From contig JACDEI010000007.1 in NCBI GenBank assembly GCA_013816485.1, positions 1-64,000 of the forward strand: DNA of 64,000 bases. Direction: 5' to 3'. Shown here piece after piece: positions 33,771 to 44,129 of this stretch; the stretch's first letter is position 1, and the number at the start of each line of letters is the position of its first letter. The notes under the pieces are model-generated. The model saw only the letters and a program-made list of their open reading frames with translations. It had not been told where the DNA came from and did not search any database. The translations under genes and the position numbers were made by a program. The stretch comes from Planctomycetota bacterium (GTDB taxonomy: Bacteria > Planctomycetota > UBA11346).

Positions 33771-34904
33771 TTACTGCCAACGCACTCCACGCCAGTCGCG
33801 GCGTTGACGCTCGTCGAGGAAAGTCCAGGCAACGATGCGGCTGCGTTTCTGCCCGTGTGCGAGGTCGATGACACGGCGTTCACGCACATGCGCGGCCTGC
33901 AAGGCGCGCACGATCATCGGCACGCTGCTTTCCTTCGACACCAATGAGGTGAACCACAGGCACAGCCCCGGCGTCTGACGGCTCTCGCCGATCATGCGGG
34001 TGATGAAGCCGATCTCACCACCGGGGCACCAGAGTTCGCCGTCCTTGCCACCGAAGTTGAGCACCGGCGTGCCACCGCGGACGGCCGCGTGTTTGCCTAG
34101 GTGATGCCATTTGCGCGTGCTGCCGGCGGCGGCCTCTGCCGCCGAGGCGTGGAAGGGCGGGTTGCACAACGAGACATCGAAATGTTCATCCGTCTGCACC
34201 ACGCCCGCAAACAACGTCTGCGGTGAACGCTGACGGCGCAGGGTGATGGCGTCACCAAGTCCGTGATTGGCTTTTATGATGCGCTGGGCCGAGGCGAGCG
34301 CGTCGGCATCGCAGTCGGTGCCGACGAAATGCCAGCCGTACTCGCGGTGACCGATCAGCGGATAGATCGCACTGGCACCGACGCCGACATCGAGCGCTGA
34401 AATCTTTGGCCCACGTGGGGTCTTGCCGTCGTTGCCCTCCGCCAACAGATCGGCGAGGTGATGCAAGTAGTCCGCGCGCCCAGGAATCGGCGGACAGAGG
34501 TAGCCCGCCGGAATATCCCAGTCGCTGATGCCGTAGTGCGTCCGCAGCAGCGCCTGGTTGAGCGCCTTCACCGCTGCTGGGTTGGCAAAGTCGATCGAGG
34601 GGTTGCCGTACTTGGTGGTAATGACGAAACGTGCCAGCGCCGGACTGTCGGCGATCAACCTTGCGAAATCGTACTGCCCGTGATGGCGACTGCGGGGATG
34701 GAGACCGTCCTTCGCCTGGGTGTTGACCCCGCTCGCTAGGGGTTGACCGCCCGTGGGTTTCTTCCCTTGGACCTTTGATGTCGCCGGCTTTTTTCCGCGC
34801 GCGGGCTTATCTGCACTCGTCGGTTTTTTCCCGGGCGCAGACGCGACTGCATCCGGCACCGCAACAACAGGAGTGGGAGCGGTGGAGGGCTTGGGGCGAC
34901 GCAT
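33771..34904 (-). CDS. rlmF: 23S rRNA (adenine-1618-N6)-methyltransferase
   Basis: RlmF methylates A1618 of 23S rRNA using S-adenosylmethionine. The 377-residue protein has the family start [17 protein letters not shown] (about 67-83), SAM motif [17 protein letters not shown], the N6-methyltransferase motif NPPF in [11 protein letters not shown], and [22 protein letters not shown]. The first 60 residues are an added low-complexity Lys/Pro tail with repeated GKKP motifs. Such a basic tail may help RNA binding (inference), and the real start could be downstream since no ribosome-binding site is clear at ATG 34904. Confidence 0.93.
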   Translation of the reverse strand: MRRPKPSTAPTPVVAVPDAVASAPGKKPTSADKPARGKKPATSKVQGKKPTGGQPLASGVNTQAKDGLHPRSRHHGQYDFARLIADSPALARFVITTKYGNPSIDFANPAAVKALNQALLRTHYGISDWDIPAGYLCPPIPGRADYLHHLADLLAEGNDGKTPRGPKISALDVGVGASAIYPLIGHREYGWHFVGTDCDADALASAQRIIKANHGLGDAITLRRQRSPQTLFAGVVQTDEHFDVSLCNPPFHASAAEAAAGSTRKWHHLGKHAAVRGGTPVLNFGGKDGELWCPGGEIGFITRMIGESRQTPGLCLWFTSLVSKESSVPMIVRALQAAHVRERRVIDLAHGQKRSRIVAWTFLDERQRRDWRGVRWQ

Positions 34905-35026
34905 GGTCGTCTGATGTAACGGACGAAGCGGAAACGCCTAGAGTCCTTGAGAGGGGCGATTGCGACCTGCCGCATGGCTGTCCACGGCGACATCACCCCG
35001 TCGTTACACGATGACGACGCTCGTGA

Positions 35027-35836
35027 TCACAAGCTCTGGAGGTAACCCGCGATCATTTCGCTGCCGTAATCCACCTCCAACTGATCACCGGCGGCGAAGG
35101 TCCCGGACTTCAATTCATCGCGCAGATCCTTGACCATGAGGGAACGCTCGCCGACTTTCCAGGAATTGTAGACGCTGGCCTCCTCCATCGCCTCCAACAG
35201 TGCGATGGCATCCGGGATCAGCTTTCGTTTGACCAAGTGCACCACCAGGGCGGTGACCGCCTTATGCATACCGCGGTCGATGATCGACCGCTCCTCATCA
35301 CGGATCTCATCCGCGCTTTTCGCCAAGTATACGCCAACGATCTTGAATCCATTGCTCAAGGTCCGCGGCGACAACGCGGTGAGTTTCCTCAGCGGCATGA
35401 AGACCACCCCCTGCTTGAGATTGGCGATGAGGAAGTTGTCGATCTCTTTTTTCGCGGTGACCACACCTTCGTCCCGGCGCTTCGTTTCATATTTCACCAT
35501 GAAATCAGCGCTCACGGCCTGCTGCCGTGACTGCACCATCAGACCAGCAGCCACCAGCAGCACGATGCCGCCGACATAAACACCATTGAGCGCGAGGCAT
35601 ACCCGCGATGGCACGGAAAAACGTTCACTGCGTGCATGCAGGATGGCGAGCACGATGCCCGCGATGCCACTGACGAACGACACCAAGCCGAACACCCCGG
35701 CAGCAACCGCTCCCGGTGGCGTGCCGATGACGAACATACGTCCACCCATGGTCACGCCTGTCACGCCAACGATGACCCCTGAAATAATGAGGGTGACAAA
35801 CGAGGTGATCAGACAGATGTAGGCGAGCTTGCCCAT
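35027..35836 (-). CDS. Hypothetical integral membrane protein
   Basis: The 269-residue protein starts at ATG 35836 (GGAG upstream). Three membrane spans are visible: about 4-30 (YICLITSFVTLIISGVIVGVTGVTM), 40-67 and 75-98 (LNGVYVGGIVLLVAAGLMV). A soluble C-terminal domain of about 165 residues has no recognised family; it is basic with regular helices (RRDEGVVTAKKEIDNFLIANL) and ends LEVDYGSEMIAGYLQSL. I can assign no function. It is flanked by rlmF and a hydrolase on the same strand, with gaps of about 120 bp each, so it need not share an operon. Confidence 0.75.
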   Translation of the reverse strand: MGKLAYICLITSFVTLIISGVIVGVTGVTMGGRMFVIGTPPGAVAAGVFGLVSFVSGIAGIVLAILHARSERFSVPSRVCLALNGVYVGGIVLLVAAGLMVQSRQQAVSADFMVKYETKRRDEGVVTAKKEIDNFLIANLKQGVVFMPLRKLTALSPRTLSNGFKIVGVYLAKSADEIRDEERSIIDRGMHKAVTALVVHLVKRKLIPDAIALLEAMEEASVYNSWKVGERSLMVKDLRDELKSGTFAAGDQLEVDYGSEMIAGYLQSL

Positions 35837-35961
35837 GGCGAATCTCCGCGGGCGGAGTGATAGCCGGAACGGCGGCACCCGCAATGCGCCACGCCATCAC
35901 CTGCAGAATGCGCGGACAGCCCGGATAGACCGTGAGGCGCCCGCGCTCGACCACGACACGA

Positions 35962-36816
35962 TCAGGGCGCTGGTGTCGCCGCAATTCTGCGCGTGGTGTG
36001 TCCGACGATGAAGTCGACCACCGGCGTGGGATCATCCAGACCATGCGGATGGTGCCCGACACCAGCTTTGTGGATGACCTCGATGGTGCCTTTGAGAGCG
36101 CGGTAGCGTTGTTCGATGATGGCGGTGTTCTCCGCCACTGGCACCACGTCATCGGCGTCGCCGACCACATGGATGAGTGGAATGCCGGCCTCGGCCAAGG
36201 TGCTGAGCACGTCGATGGGATTGCCGAGGTACGCCAGCGCATCCTCCTCAGTAGGGAATTCGTAGAGCTTCATCAACGCTGCCCAATCCTTCGGGCTACC
36301 TTTGCTCATCCCCTTGCCACCGGGCCAGCTCTTGAAGTCGCACACCGGCGCATCGCCATAGATCACCGCGACCTTGTCGGGGTTCTCGGACGCGAAGCGG
36401 TAGGAATAGAGTCCGCCGCGACTGATGCCGATCAGCGCCGCTTTCGCTGCCAGACCCTTGGCCACCAGCGCAGCGTGGAAGGCGACGAAGTGTTTCTGCG
36501 CCGGCGGACTGCCGAAGGTGTTGCCGACGGCGATATGCGCGTGGTGGAACCCAGCGGCCAACAATTGCGGAGCAGCACAGCGCCCGGTGAACGCATCGGG
36601 GAACTCCAAACACCACGACCACGGCTTACCCGGCAACGCCTGCTTGGGTTCGACCACCCAGGCCGTGCAGCCGTCGATGACGGTGGTGTGCCGCGTGTGG
36701 CCATGCCAAGTGTCAATGGTCGCGCCGGGCCACAACGGTTCACTGGCGGTGCAGACCGCGGTCACCAGGACGAGGCCAAGGAACAGGAACGGTCGCGGGA
36801 TCATCATGCGCGCCAC
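35962..36816 (-). CDS. Secreted alpha/beta hydrolase
   Basis: The 284-residue protein has a signal peptide (IPRPFLFLGLVLVTAVCTA), nucleophile elbow GISRGG, an acidic residue in HVVGDADDVVPV and a His in GVGHHPHGL, a complete alpha/beta-hydrolase triad. The N-terminal half includes the oxyanion region LEFPDAFTGR. Similar proteins occur widely in Planctomycetes as uncharacterised esterases or lipases. Alternative ATGs at 36807 and 36804 are possible because a ribosome-binding site is not evident. It lies 57 bp after the large surface protein gene on the same strand. Confidence 0.82.
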   Translation of the reverse strand: MARMMIPRPFLFLGLVLVTAVCTASEPLWPGATIDTWHGHTRHTTVIDGCTAWVVEPKQALPGKPWSWCLEFPDAFTGRCAAPQLLAAGFHHAHIAVGNTFGSPPAQKHFVAFHAALVAKGLAAKAALIGISRGGLYSYRFASENPDKVAVIYGDAPVCDFKSWPGGKGMSKGSPKDWAALMKLYEFPTEEDALAYLGNPIDVLSTLAEAGIPLIHVVGDADDVVPVAENTAIIEQRYRALKGTIEVIHKAGVGHHPHGLDDPTPVVDFIVGHTTRRIAATPAP

Positions 36817-36873
36817 GGTGGATGCCCCTGGTCATGACACCAGCAGCGACTCCGCCGTCCACGCGCGCTGATG

Positions 36874-39800
36874 TCAGCCACCCGCCGCCGGCACGAACAC
36901 CACCTGCTCGAACACCGCGGTGGTGCGCACAGCGTTGTCGTGCGCGGTGACCGCCAAGCCGATCACCGGCGTGGTGCCGAGCGGCACGCTGATGGTGGTG
37001 CCCACTTGGGTCCAGGCGATCCCATCATCCGACACCCATCCACTGAGCGTGGAGCCGCTGCGCACGATGCGCACCCATCCAGGAGCGGCACGCCCCGCCA
37101 CCGCCGCGCTACCGGAGGTACCGCCGGTCGCACTACGATACTGGAACGACGCACCGTTCGCCGGCGTCAGTACCATCATGCCGTGGACGCTGCCGGCCGC
37201 GGTACTGGCACGCACCATCACCCCCGCTTTGGCCCAGGCATTGGTGTTGCCCAGCGACACCACGCGCGCGATCAGTTCCCCGTCCGTGGTGAGCGGACGA
37301 TGGACGAACTGGAACGCATCGGCATTGCCCCAGATATCGGCACCACCACCGAGGAGCGTGAAATCATCACCATCACCGGTGACGGAGCCCGCCAGCCCTA
37401 CCGCACCGATGTCGGTCGAAGTCCACGGTGCCGGCAGGCCAGCAACCGCCGCAGGCAGACGCCAGAGCGCCGAGGTCGGAACCAGTTGTTTGGCGATGCC
37501 CGGACCCGACCAGCTGAATTGCAGGCCGGCACCACCACCGTTCTCGAAGAACTCGACACGCAGCGGATGGTAACCAGCGGCAAGCGTGAGCGTCGCCGAA
37601 CGTTCCTGCATCCCATGCAGGCCATCATTGTCGATGACCATGGCTCCATCGAGGAATACCCGCGAGCCATCGTCCGAACTGATGAACAACGTATACGAAC
37701 CAGCGGTGTCGATTTTCAGCCAGCCGCTGTGTCGACTGGCGAAGGTGTCGACCATCGTCGTCGGTAATCCGCTCCACGCGGTCGAGACGCTGGCATAGGC
37801 GATCTGCGCATCGGTGCGGCTGGCCTCAGGTACCCGCCCAGTCAAATCAGGAATCACCGATAACGCAGTGGTGAAGTCGAAGAACTCCGCCAGCAGGCCA
37901 GCGACATACGGCGGCGCCACGGAGTCCTCCTGCCACAACGCGGAGGCAGGCACGATCTGCTTGGCGATACCAGGACCCGACCAGCGGAACTCCAGACCAG
38001 CGCCACCACCGCTCTCGAAGAACTCGACCCTCAGGTGGTGGTAGCCGGCGTTGAGCGTTACCGTCGCCGAACGCTCCTGCATACCATGCAGGCCGTCGTT
38101 GTTGATCAGCAACGCACCATCCAGGTAGACCCGTGAGCCGTCATCCGAACTGATGAACAACGTGTACGAACCAGCGGTGTCGATCTTCAGCCAACCCGTG
38201 TGCCGGCTAGCGAAGGTATCGGCCATCGTCGTCGGCAGACCACTCCACGCGGTCGACACGCTGGTGTAGGCAATCTGCGTATCGGTTCGCGTGACATCCG
38301 CCGTCCGTCCGCTGAGGTCGGGGATCACCGACAACGCGGTGGTGTAATCGAAGAACTGGGCCAGCAGACCCGGCTTGAACGCCGCCGGCGGATCATCGAC
38401 CGCTGTCACCGTGATGGTGACGGTCGCAGACTGGCTATCGACTTGGCCATCGTTGGCGACGTAGGTGAACGAGTCAGTGCCGTACCAGTCGAGCGATGGC
38501 ATATAACGATAACCACCACTGATGCTGGTGAGCGTGCCGTTCGCCGGCTGGTTGGTCACGCGCACCGTCAATGGATTGCCGTCTGCGTCGCTGTCGTTGG
38601 CGAGCAAGCTGGCAGTTGTGATGGTGAGTGCGGTGTCCTCTGACGTGGTGAACACATCGCCGATTGCAGCAGGCGGACTGTTGGTGGGCACCTGCGTGAA
38701 TGCGAATTTGCGTATGCTCGGCGATTGAATGTTCGAATCGCCGTCCGCGATGTAGAGGGCATTGCCCGCTAGTGCGAGCGGGCCTACCTGGGACAGGGGG
38801 AAGCGTATACCCAGGGTTGCACGATCGAGGAAGCAGGTGGCCTTGCTATAAGAACTATCTGCGCACCCGACGATCACTGCATCATCGGTTACGATCGGTC
38901 CATACAACGGTGCGTACGGAAGAGCGATGGAGGCCAGACGACGACCAGACGCGAGGTCGAATACGTCCATCCCCATGTGTCGCGGAGCATAGACCACACC
39001 ATCGTGAATCACTGGAGTCAGCTTCCAGTTCCCCAAAGGGGGGACGGCCTGCCAGGACACCGACAGATCGTTTGCATCACAGACGATCAGGCGCCTGTCG
39101 TCACGCAGGACGAGTTTGTTTCCGCTGAGCACGGGAACCGTCCTCATCCATCCGTTCGCCGACTGGGTCTGCACCAACTGGCGCTGCTGCTGCAACGCAC
39201 CAGTGGTGGCGTCATGGCGGCGGATGGTTCCCTGCATCCAGGTGAAGAGCACGCCATTTCCATAGGTCGGACTCCAGTCATCAAAGGTTGGGAGCGCCGT
39301 ATACGTGAACCGCTGGGTACCTGATGCGGCATCATATCCGTACAACCGGTTTGATCCTCCACTCCACACCATGCCGTTGGCTACCGTTGGCGGCCAACCA
39401 GTTGTGACCTGGGCGGAGGAGGTCCAACGCTGCGCCCCGGTCGACAGATCCATGGCCTGAAGACGGTTTCCGTTGGAGTAGGTGTTGTTGGCGACAAAGA
39501 CCGTGGATTGGTCGATGGTCGGAATGGTGGCATCGCCCGCCTCGAATCCCCGCTCCCAGATGCGTTGTCCCGTGGCTGTATCAAAACCACTGACCAACAT
39601 CTGACCGTAGGCGTAGTAGTCGATCGCTGCGACCAACCGGTTGCCGACCACGGCCGCACCACGCATGCGATTGACCGATGACGAACCTGCTGAGTAACTG
39701 GCAGTCCAAGCAAGGGTCGGTGCCACCTCACCGACAAAACCAGGGAAGTGCCCGGTATGCTGCGGATCACGACCGATCATCGGCCAGTCGCCGATCAGTC

Positions 39801-41589
39801 TGGCTCCAGATGCTGATGCACGCACCTGAATGCGCACCTCCGTCTCACGAGAACTGGCAGCGCCATCGTTCGCGCGGTAGGAGAAACGGTCGAAGCCGAT
39901 GAAACCGGGAGTCGGTGTGTAGGTGAATGCGCCAGTCGCACTCAATGACACCGTACCGTGACGGGCTTGGCTCGCGATGATGGCGCTCAAGGCGTCGCCA
40001 TCCGGATCCGCATCATTCGCGAGAACACCAGAGCCACCGACCGTCAGGCTGCCACCCGAGGAGACCACATAGGTATCGGTGACTGCACTGGGGATGGCGT
40101 TAACCACCATGAAGGTGGCGCTGGCGAAACTGCCTGACCCTGCCAGACGCACATTGGCGGAGTCGACCAGTTCCACATCAAGGCGATGGCTCTGACGCGT
40201 CAGACCAGTAAGCGGGATCAGGCCATCGCCGTTATCCTCGGTCCATGCTCCACCATCCAGGCTCCACCGCACCTTGGAGCCGCTCGGCCACGGACCCCAC
40301 CGGTCATAACCCGCCACCAACGACGCTCCGGTCCAGTGCCCACTTCCCTGCCACGGTTTGCGGATGGCGACCGTGGGAGCTCCATATGGCCAGGAGTATC
40401 CTGATGTGCGCACACTGTTGAGGTGCACGTGGGATGAGACCGGAAGGTTCGGTTCGTTCTCCTGATTGAAATCCAACCACACTGGCATCGCCGTGCTCGC
40501 CTCCCCTCCCTGACGGACGGCCTGCATACGGGCAATCTCCGCCGCCGGGATCGGCACTTCGATGATGATACTCGTCGCGCCCTCCGGCCAGGTTTCCAGC
40601 AGAGGCAACAAGGACGTGACGTGGACCGCGCGATTGCCGAGCCAGGTCGTCATCTCTGGATACCGCCATACCGCCGGCTGAGGATTGCTCAGTTGCACAT
40701 ACAACGGCGCGGTTCCGCCTTCCGGCACCACCAGGGTCCCGCCATTACCGAGTCCGACGATCTTCGCATCCATCAGTGGCAGGGGCAGCGCCGTCGCATC
40801 GGTAGCCGTGAGTGCCGGCATGCGGAAGGCCTTGGTGGCGTAGTTTGCCCGACCCGCACCGTCGGTAAAGAACACCACCACCCGCGCATCGAATTCCTGA
40901 TCACGCTGGAAGGGACGCAGGTGACAGCGGGATACTAGGCCGCTATCGCCGAAAGGCGGAGTCAGCGTGTTCCACCGGAAACGACCGAGCACCGATTCGC
41001 CGAGGTGTGCGATCATCTGGATGGGGGCAGCGGTGGTGAAGCCGCGGTCTACTCCGCCTGGAGTCCTGTCGTCAGCCATCGTCGCATCCCCGCTGAGATA
41101 GTAATCTCCCTCCTGCCCGAGCGATGGGGTCCAGCCAAATGACGAGAAGGACAATGTCGGCAGCAGGCGATCACCGTTCGGTGCCGGATTCGCGTTCTCG
41201 CTGATGAGCGTGAAGGTCGCGAAGTTGAAATCCGCTCCGTACGGTTCGCCAGCCTGATTGTGCGGATGCACGTGCACGCTGAGCTGGTTCTCGCCATCGT
41301 AGAACCTCCGCGTGTCGACCTGGGTCGTGCGGCTCCACACCGGCGTGTCGGGGGCATGGCCGGGTTCGTTGAACGGCAAGAGTATCATGTTGCCGTACGC
41401 CGCGGTGTGCATGGCGATGCCATTGGTCACCGTCACGGTGATGTTCACCTTGCCGCTGACGGTCTGCCCTTGGCTGACTGGTTGACCGTTGGCTGTCACA
41501 GCGAAGGCGATGCTCGGGTCAGCCCCCTCAGCTATGGCTGCGATCCCGGCGAGCAGGCAGATGGCGGTGAGGTACAGGATACGGGGCAT
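36874..41589 (-). CDS. Very large secreted protein: cadherin-like, PQQ propeller, tandem PA14, DUF1349-like
   Basis: The 1571-residue protein starts at ATG 41589 with GGAGG and has a signal peptide (MPRILYLTAICLLAGIAAIAEG). In order: an N-terminal beta region of about 500 residues, a cadherin-like tandem-95 repeat (LANDADPDGDALSA), a PQQ-like propeller (WPMIGRDPQHTG through repeated ...TGAQRW...), a second cadherin-like repeat (LLANDSDADGNPLTV), two near-identical PA14 domains and a DUF1349/concanavalin-like end (AWAKAGVMVRAS). Probably a cell-surface or secreted polysaccharide-binding protein. No anchor or sorting motif is obvious at the C-terminus. Confidence 0.88.
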   Translation of the reverse strand: MPRILYLTAICLLAGIAAIAEGADPSIAFAVTANGQPVSQGQTVSGKVNITVTVTNGIAMHTAAYGNMILLPFNEPGHAPDTPVWSRTTQVDTRRFYDGENQLSVHVHPHNQAGEPYGADFNFATFTLISENANPAPNGDRLLPTLSFSSFGWTPSLGQEGDYYLSGDATMADDRTPGGVDRGFTTAAPIQMIAHLGESVLGRFRWNTLTPPFGDSGLVSRCHLRPFQRDQEFDARVVVFFTDGAGRANYATKAFRMPALTATDATALPLPLMDAKIVGLGNGGTLVVPEGGTAPLYVQLSNPQPAVWRYPEMTTWLGNRAVHVTSLLPLLETWPEGATSIIIEVPIPAAEIARMQAVRQGGEASTAMPVWLDFNQENEPNLPVSSHVHLNSVRTSGYSWPYGAPTVAIRKPWQGSGHWTGASLVAGYDRWGPWPSGSKVRWSLDGGAWTEDNGDGLIPLTGLTRQSHRLDVELVDSANVRLAGSGSFASATFMVVNAIPSAVTDTYVVSSGGSLTVGGSGVLANDADPDGDALSAIIASQARHGTVSLSATGAFTYTPTPGFIGFDRFSYRANDGAASSRETEVRIQVRASASGARLIGDWPMIGRDPQHTGHFPGFVGEVAPTLAWTASYSAGSSSVNRMRGAAVVGNRLVAAIDYYAYGQMLVSGFDTATGQRIWERGFEAGDATIPTIDQSTVFVANNTYSNGNRLQAMDLSTGAQRWTSSAQVTTGWPPTVANGMVWSGGSNRLYGYDAASGTQRFTYTALPTFDDWSPTYGNGVLFTWMQGTIRRHDATTGALQQQRQLVQTQSANGWMRTVPVLSGNKLVLRDDRRLIVCDANDLSVSWQAVPPLGNWKLTPVIHDGVVYAPRHMGMDVFDLASGRRLASIALPYAPLYGPIVTDDAVIVGCADSSYSKATCFLDRATLGIRFPLSQVGPLALAGNALYIADGDSNIQSPSIRKFAFTQVPTNSPPAAIGDVFTTSEDTALTITTASLLANDSDADGNPLTVRVTNQPANGTLTSISGGYRYMPSLDWYGTDSFTYVANDGQVDSQSATVTITVTAVDDPPAAFKPGLLAQFFDYTTALSVIPDLSGRTADVTRTDTQIAYTSVSTAWSGLPTTMADTFASRHTGWLKIDTAGSYTLFISSDDGSRVYLDGALLINNDGLHGMQERSATVTLNAGYHHLRVEFFESGGGAGLEFRWSGPGIAKQIVPASALWQEDSVAPPYVAGLLAEFFDFTTALSVIPDLTGRVPEASRTDAQIAYASVSTAWSGLPTTMVDTFASRHSGWLKIDTAGSYTLFISSDDGSRVFLDGAMVIDNDGLHGMQERSATLTLAAGYHPLRVEFFENGGGAGLQFSWSGPGIAKQLVPTSALWRLPAAVAGLPAPWTSTDIGAVGLAGSVTGDGDDFTLLGGGADIWGNADAFQFVHRPLTTDGELIARVVSLGNTNAWAKAGVMVRASTAAGSVHGMMVLTPANGASFQYRSATGGTSGSAAVAGRAAPGWVRIVRSGSTLSGWVSDDGIAWTQVGTTISVPLGTTPVIGLAVTAHDNAVRTTAVFEQVVFVPAAGG
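37459..38370 (-). repeat. Tandem duplicated PA14-coding segments
   Basis: Two 441-bp segments (37930-38370 and 37459-37899) inside the 1571-residue gene code for PA14 domains identical in about five of six residues by eye (shared LKIDTAGSYTLFISSDDGSR, DGLHGMQERSAT). Their starts lie 471 bp apart. The DNA similarity indicates a fairly recent tandem duplication. Confidence 0.88.
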
Positions 41590-41882
41590 GGGACCTCCAA
41601 CTGGACGTTGATAGTAAATCTTCGCATCGAAGCTCAGGTGACCTATCAGGCCAAGCTGGCCATTTCCGGGGGGGTCTCGTACTGCTGCACGTTGACGGCG
41701 CAAGGATCCACCTGCTGAGATGTCAAATCCCGGCCATTACTCAGCATTGGGAATTCGAGCGACCCCTGAATTCATCTCATCTTCACCCGAATATGCAGCC
41801 GGCCGGGTGATTGTCACACTTTCCCTGGCAGGTTATCGCTCCAGGGCTGGCACCGCCCCCCATCAGGCGAATGCTGCGCACC

Positions 41883-43157
41883 ATGAAACCATTGCACACG
41901 CTGGTCATTGGGGCCCTACTGACGGTTTTTTCCCATAGCTACGCTGCCGATTCGTGGCCGCAGATGCGCGGCCCGACCGCGCTCGGTGTCAGTGCTGCCA
42001 AAGGCCTGCCGCTGACCTGGAGCGAGACCGAACACGTCGCGTGGAAGACTGCGATCGCCGGAGAAGGCTGGTCGTCGCCGGTGGTCGGTGATGGCGCGGT
42101 GTACGTCACCAGTGCGCTTGATGACGGTCGTTCGTTGCATGCCTACCGCATCGATCTGGCGAGTGGCAAGATCGTGTGGGATGTGACGGTGTTCACCAAC
42201 GAGGTGGTGCCGGTCAAACACGCGCGCAATTCGCACGCTTCGCCGACGCCGGTGCTGGCGGGTGATCGGCTGTATGTGCACTTCGGCACCATGGGCACGG
42301 CGTGCTTGGCGGTGAAGGACGGCAAGACCCTGTGGGCCAATCGTGAACTGAAGGTCGATCACGCGGTCGGCGCAGGCGGATCGCCGGTGCTCTATCGCGA
42401 CAAGCTGTTGTTGAGCTGTGATGGCGTCGATGCGCAGTACGGCGTCGCGCTTGATGCCAAGACCGGCAAGATCGCGTGGAAGAAAGACCGCTCCGCCATC
42501 GAACGCTTGGCCAAGGTCAAAGATGAGAGCCGGAAATGTTTCAGCACACCGTTGGTGGTGACTGTTGGCGGTGTCAGCGGCGGAGTCAGCGGCGGTGTCG
42601 ATCAGGCGATCGTCAACGGTGCCGAACGCCTCTACGCGCAGGATCCACTCACCGGCGAGGATCTGTGGCACGTGGATTTCACCGGCTATTCCAACGCCAC
42701 CATGGCGGTGAGCGACGGCAAGATGTTGGTGTTCAACACCGCCTTCAACACCTCCTCGCTGTGGGGCGTGCGTCTGGACGGTGCCAAGGGCGACGTCACC
42801 GCCAGCCATGTGGTCTGGAAGGTGAAGTTCCCCTCGCTCTCGCAGTCGTCACCGATCCTGCTTGATGGGCGCGTCTACGTGGTCAATGACAGCGGCATCC
42901 TGCTGTGCCTCGACCTCGCCACCGGCAAAGAGATATATAAGGAACGCCTCGGCGCCGACTTCGCTGCGTCACCAGTGCTGGCCGACGGCCGGATGTATTT
43001 CTTTGACGCGCGCGGCAAGGCCACCGTGGTCGAGCCGGGAGCGACCTTCAAGATCCTCGCCACCAACACGCTCGCCGACGGCTGCATGGCCAGTCCGGCG
43101 GTGGTGGGCAAAGCACTGATCGTGCGCACCAAGACCAGCCTCTACCGCATCGAGTGA
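41883..43157 (+). CDS. Exported PQQ-like beta-propeller protein
   Basis: From ATG 41883 the 424-residue product has a signal peptide (MKPLHTLVIGALLTVFSHSYAA). A PQQ-like propeller then starts WPQMRGPTALGVSAAKGLPLTW and continues with repeated ...D-x-x-x-G-K-I-x-W blocks (DLASGKIVWD, DAKTGKIAWK, DLATGKEIYK). No PQQ-ligand set or heme is visible, so it is more likely a structural or binding propeller (BamB-like) than an enzyme. It leads a compact set with an amidohydrolase (15 bp downstream) and a cytochrome. The 293-bp gap upstream is shared with the divergent giant surface gene and should hold both promoters. Confidence 0.88.
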   Translation: MKPLHTLVIGALLTVFSHSYAADSWPQMRGPTALGVSAAKGLPLTWSETEHVAWKTAIAGEGWSSPVVGDGAVYVTSALDDGRSLHAYRIDLASGKIVWDVTVFTNEVVPVKHARNSHASPTPVLAGDRLYVHFGTMGTACLAVKDGKTLWANRELKVDHAVGAGGSPVLYRDKLLLSCDGVDAQYGVALDAKTGKIAWKKDRSAIERLAKVKDESRKCFSTPLVVTVGGVSGGVSGGVDQAIVNGAERLYAQDPLTGEDLWHVDFTGYSNATMAVSDGKMLVFNTAFNTSSLWGVRLDGAKGDVTASHVVWKVKFPSLSQSSPILLDGRVYVVNDSGILLCLDLATGKEIYKERLGADFAASPVLADGRMYFFDARGKATVVEPGATFKILATNTLADGCMASPAVVGKALIVRTKTSLYRIE

Positions 43158-43172
43158 CTCCCGACGCGCCCG

Positions 43173-44129
43173 ATGTCGGCGCCGCATCCGATGTCTGATG
43201 TCCGGCGTCCGGTGTCGGACGCGCACCTCACCCGACGACACCTGCTGCTGGCAGCGGCGAGCGTGGCGATGCTGCCCAGCTGCCAGGATCGGACTCCGGA
43301 GCGCACGAGCATGATCATCGACACCCACGTCCATTGTTTCGCTGCGCCGGATGACGCACGTTTCCCGGCGCATCAGCGGGCACCATACCGGCCGACGACG
43401 GCGGCAACGCCGGAACACTTGCTGGCGTGCATGGATGGGGCTGGTGTCGCGCGCGCGATCATCGTCCATCCGGAGCCCTACCAGGATGATTATCGCTACC
43501 TGGAGCACTGCCTGACGATTGGCGCCGGGCGCTTCGCGGGCACCTGCCTGTTCTTTGCTGAGGATCCTGATGCAGCAACGAAACTCGCCGCGCTGGCGAA
43601 ACGCGCACCGCTGATCGCCGCACGCGTACACGCCTACGCCCCTGGACGGCTTCCGCCCTTCGGCAAACCGGAGCTGCGGGCGTTGTGGCGCGCGGCGGCC
43701 GATGCCGGGCTGGCGATGCAGCTCCACTTCGAACCACGTTGGGCTCCGGGGTTCACGCCGCTGATCGATGAATTCCGTTCGACCACGGTGATCATCGACC
43801 ACCTGGGACGACCACTGCAAGGCACTGAAGAAGAACACCAGGTGGTGGTGCGCTGGGCCGACAAACCCAACACCATCGTCAAGCTGTCCGCCCTCAGCGA
43901 AGTGACCCAGTACCCGCACCGCGATCTAACGCCGGCGATCCGCGCCCTGACCGGGGCCTATGGTGCTGGACGGATGATGTGGGGCGGCGCGTTCAGTGCG
44001 GCCTCGACGCCGGCAAGCTGCGTAGCGGATCAGGAACGCGCACGACGCCACCTCGTCCACCTGACGCACGCTGACCAAGAGCTGATCATGGGCGGCACGG
44101 CAACGCGGGTGTTCGGCTTCAGCACATGA
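43173..44129 (+). CDS. Exported amidohydrolase-2 family protein with altered metal site
   Basis: The 318-residue protein has an N-terminal Tat/lipoprotein-type signal (TRRHLLLAAASVAMLPSC), then a TIM-barrel amidohydrolase: IIDTHVHCF (HxH), MQLHFEP (His), VIIDHLGRP (His). At the end of the barrel, where relatives read FGSDWP or similar, it has MMWGGAFSA, so the conserved metal Asp appears to be missing. It may be catalytically altered or inactive. Starts at 43173 or 43191 are both inside a degenerate heptamer array and lack a ribosome-binding site. The stop overlaps the cytochrome start (ATGA). Confidence 0.85.
   Translation: MSAPHPMSDVRRPVSDAHLTRRHLLLAAASVAMLPSCQDRTPERTSMIIDTHVHCFAAPDDARFPAHQRAPYRPTTAATPEHLLACMDGAGVARAIIVHPEPYQDDYRYLEHCLTIGAGRFAGTCLFFAEDPDAATKLAALAKRAPLIAARVHAYAPGRLPPFGKPELRALWRAAADAGLAMQLHFEPRWAPGFTPLIDEFRSTTVIIDHLGRPLQGTEEEHQVVVRWADKPNTIVKLSALSEVTQYPHRDLTPAIRALTGAYGAGRMMWGGAFSAASTPASCVADQERARRHLVHLTHADQELIMGGTATRVFGFST
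43185..43219. repeat. Degenerate 7-bp array across an amidohydrolase start
   Basis: Five units (CATCCGA, TGTCTGA, TGTCCGG, CGTCCGG, TGTCGGA) encode residues about 5-16 of the amidohydrolase leader. The units are less regular than those of the other arrays. Confidence 0.6.
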
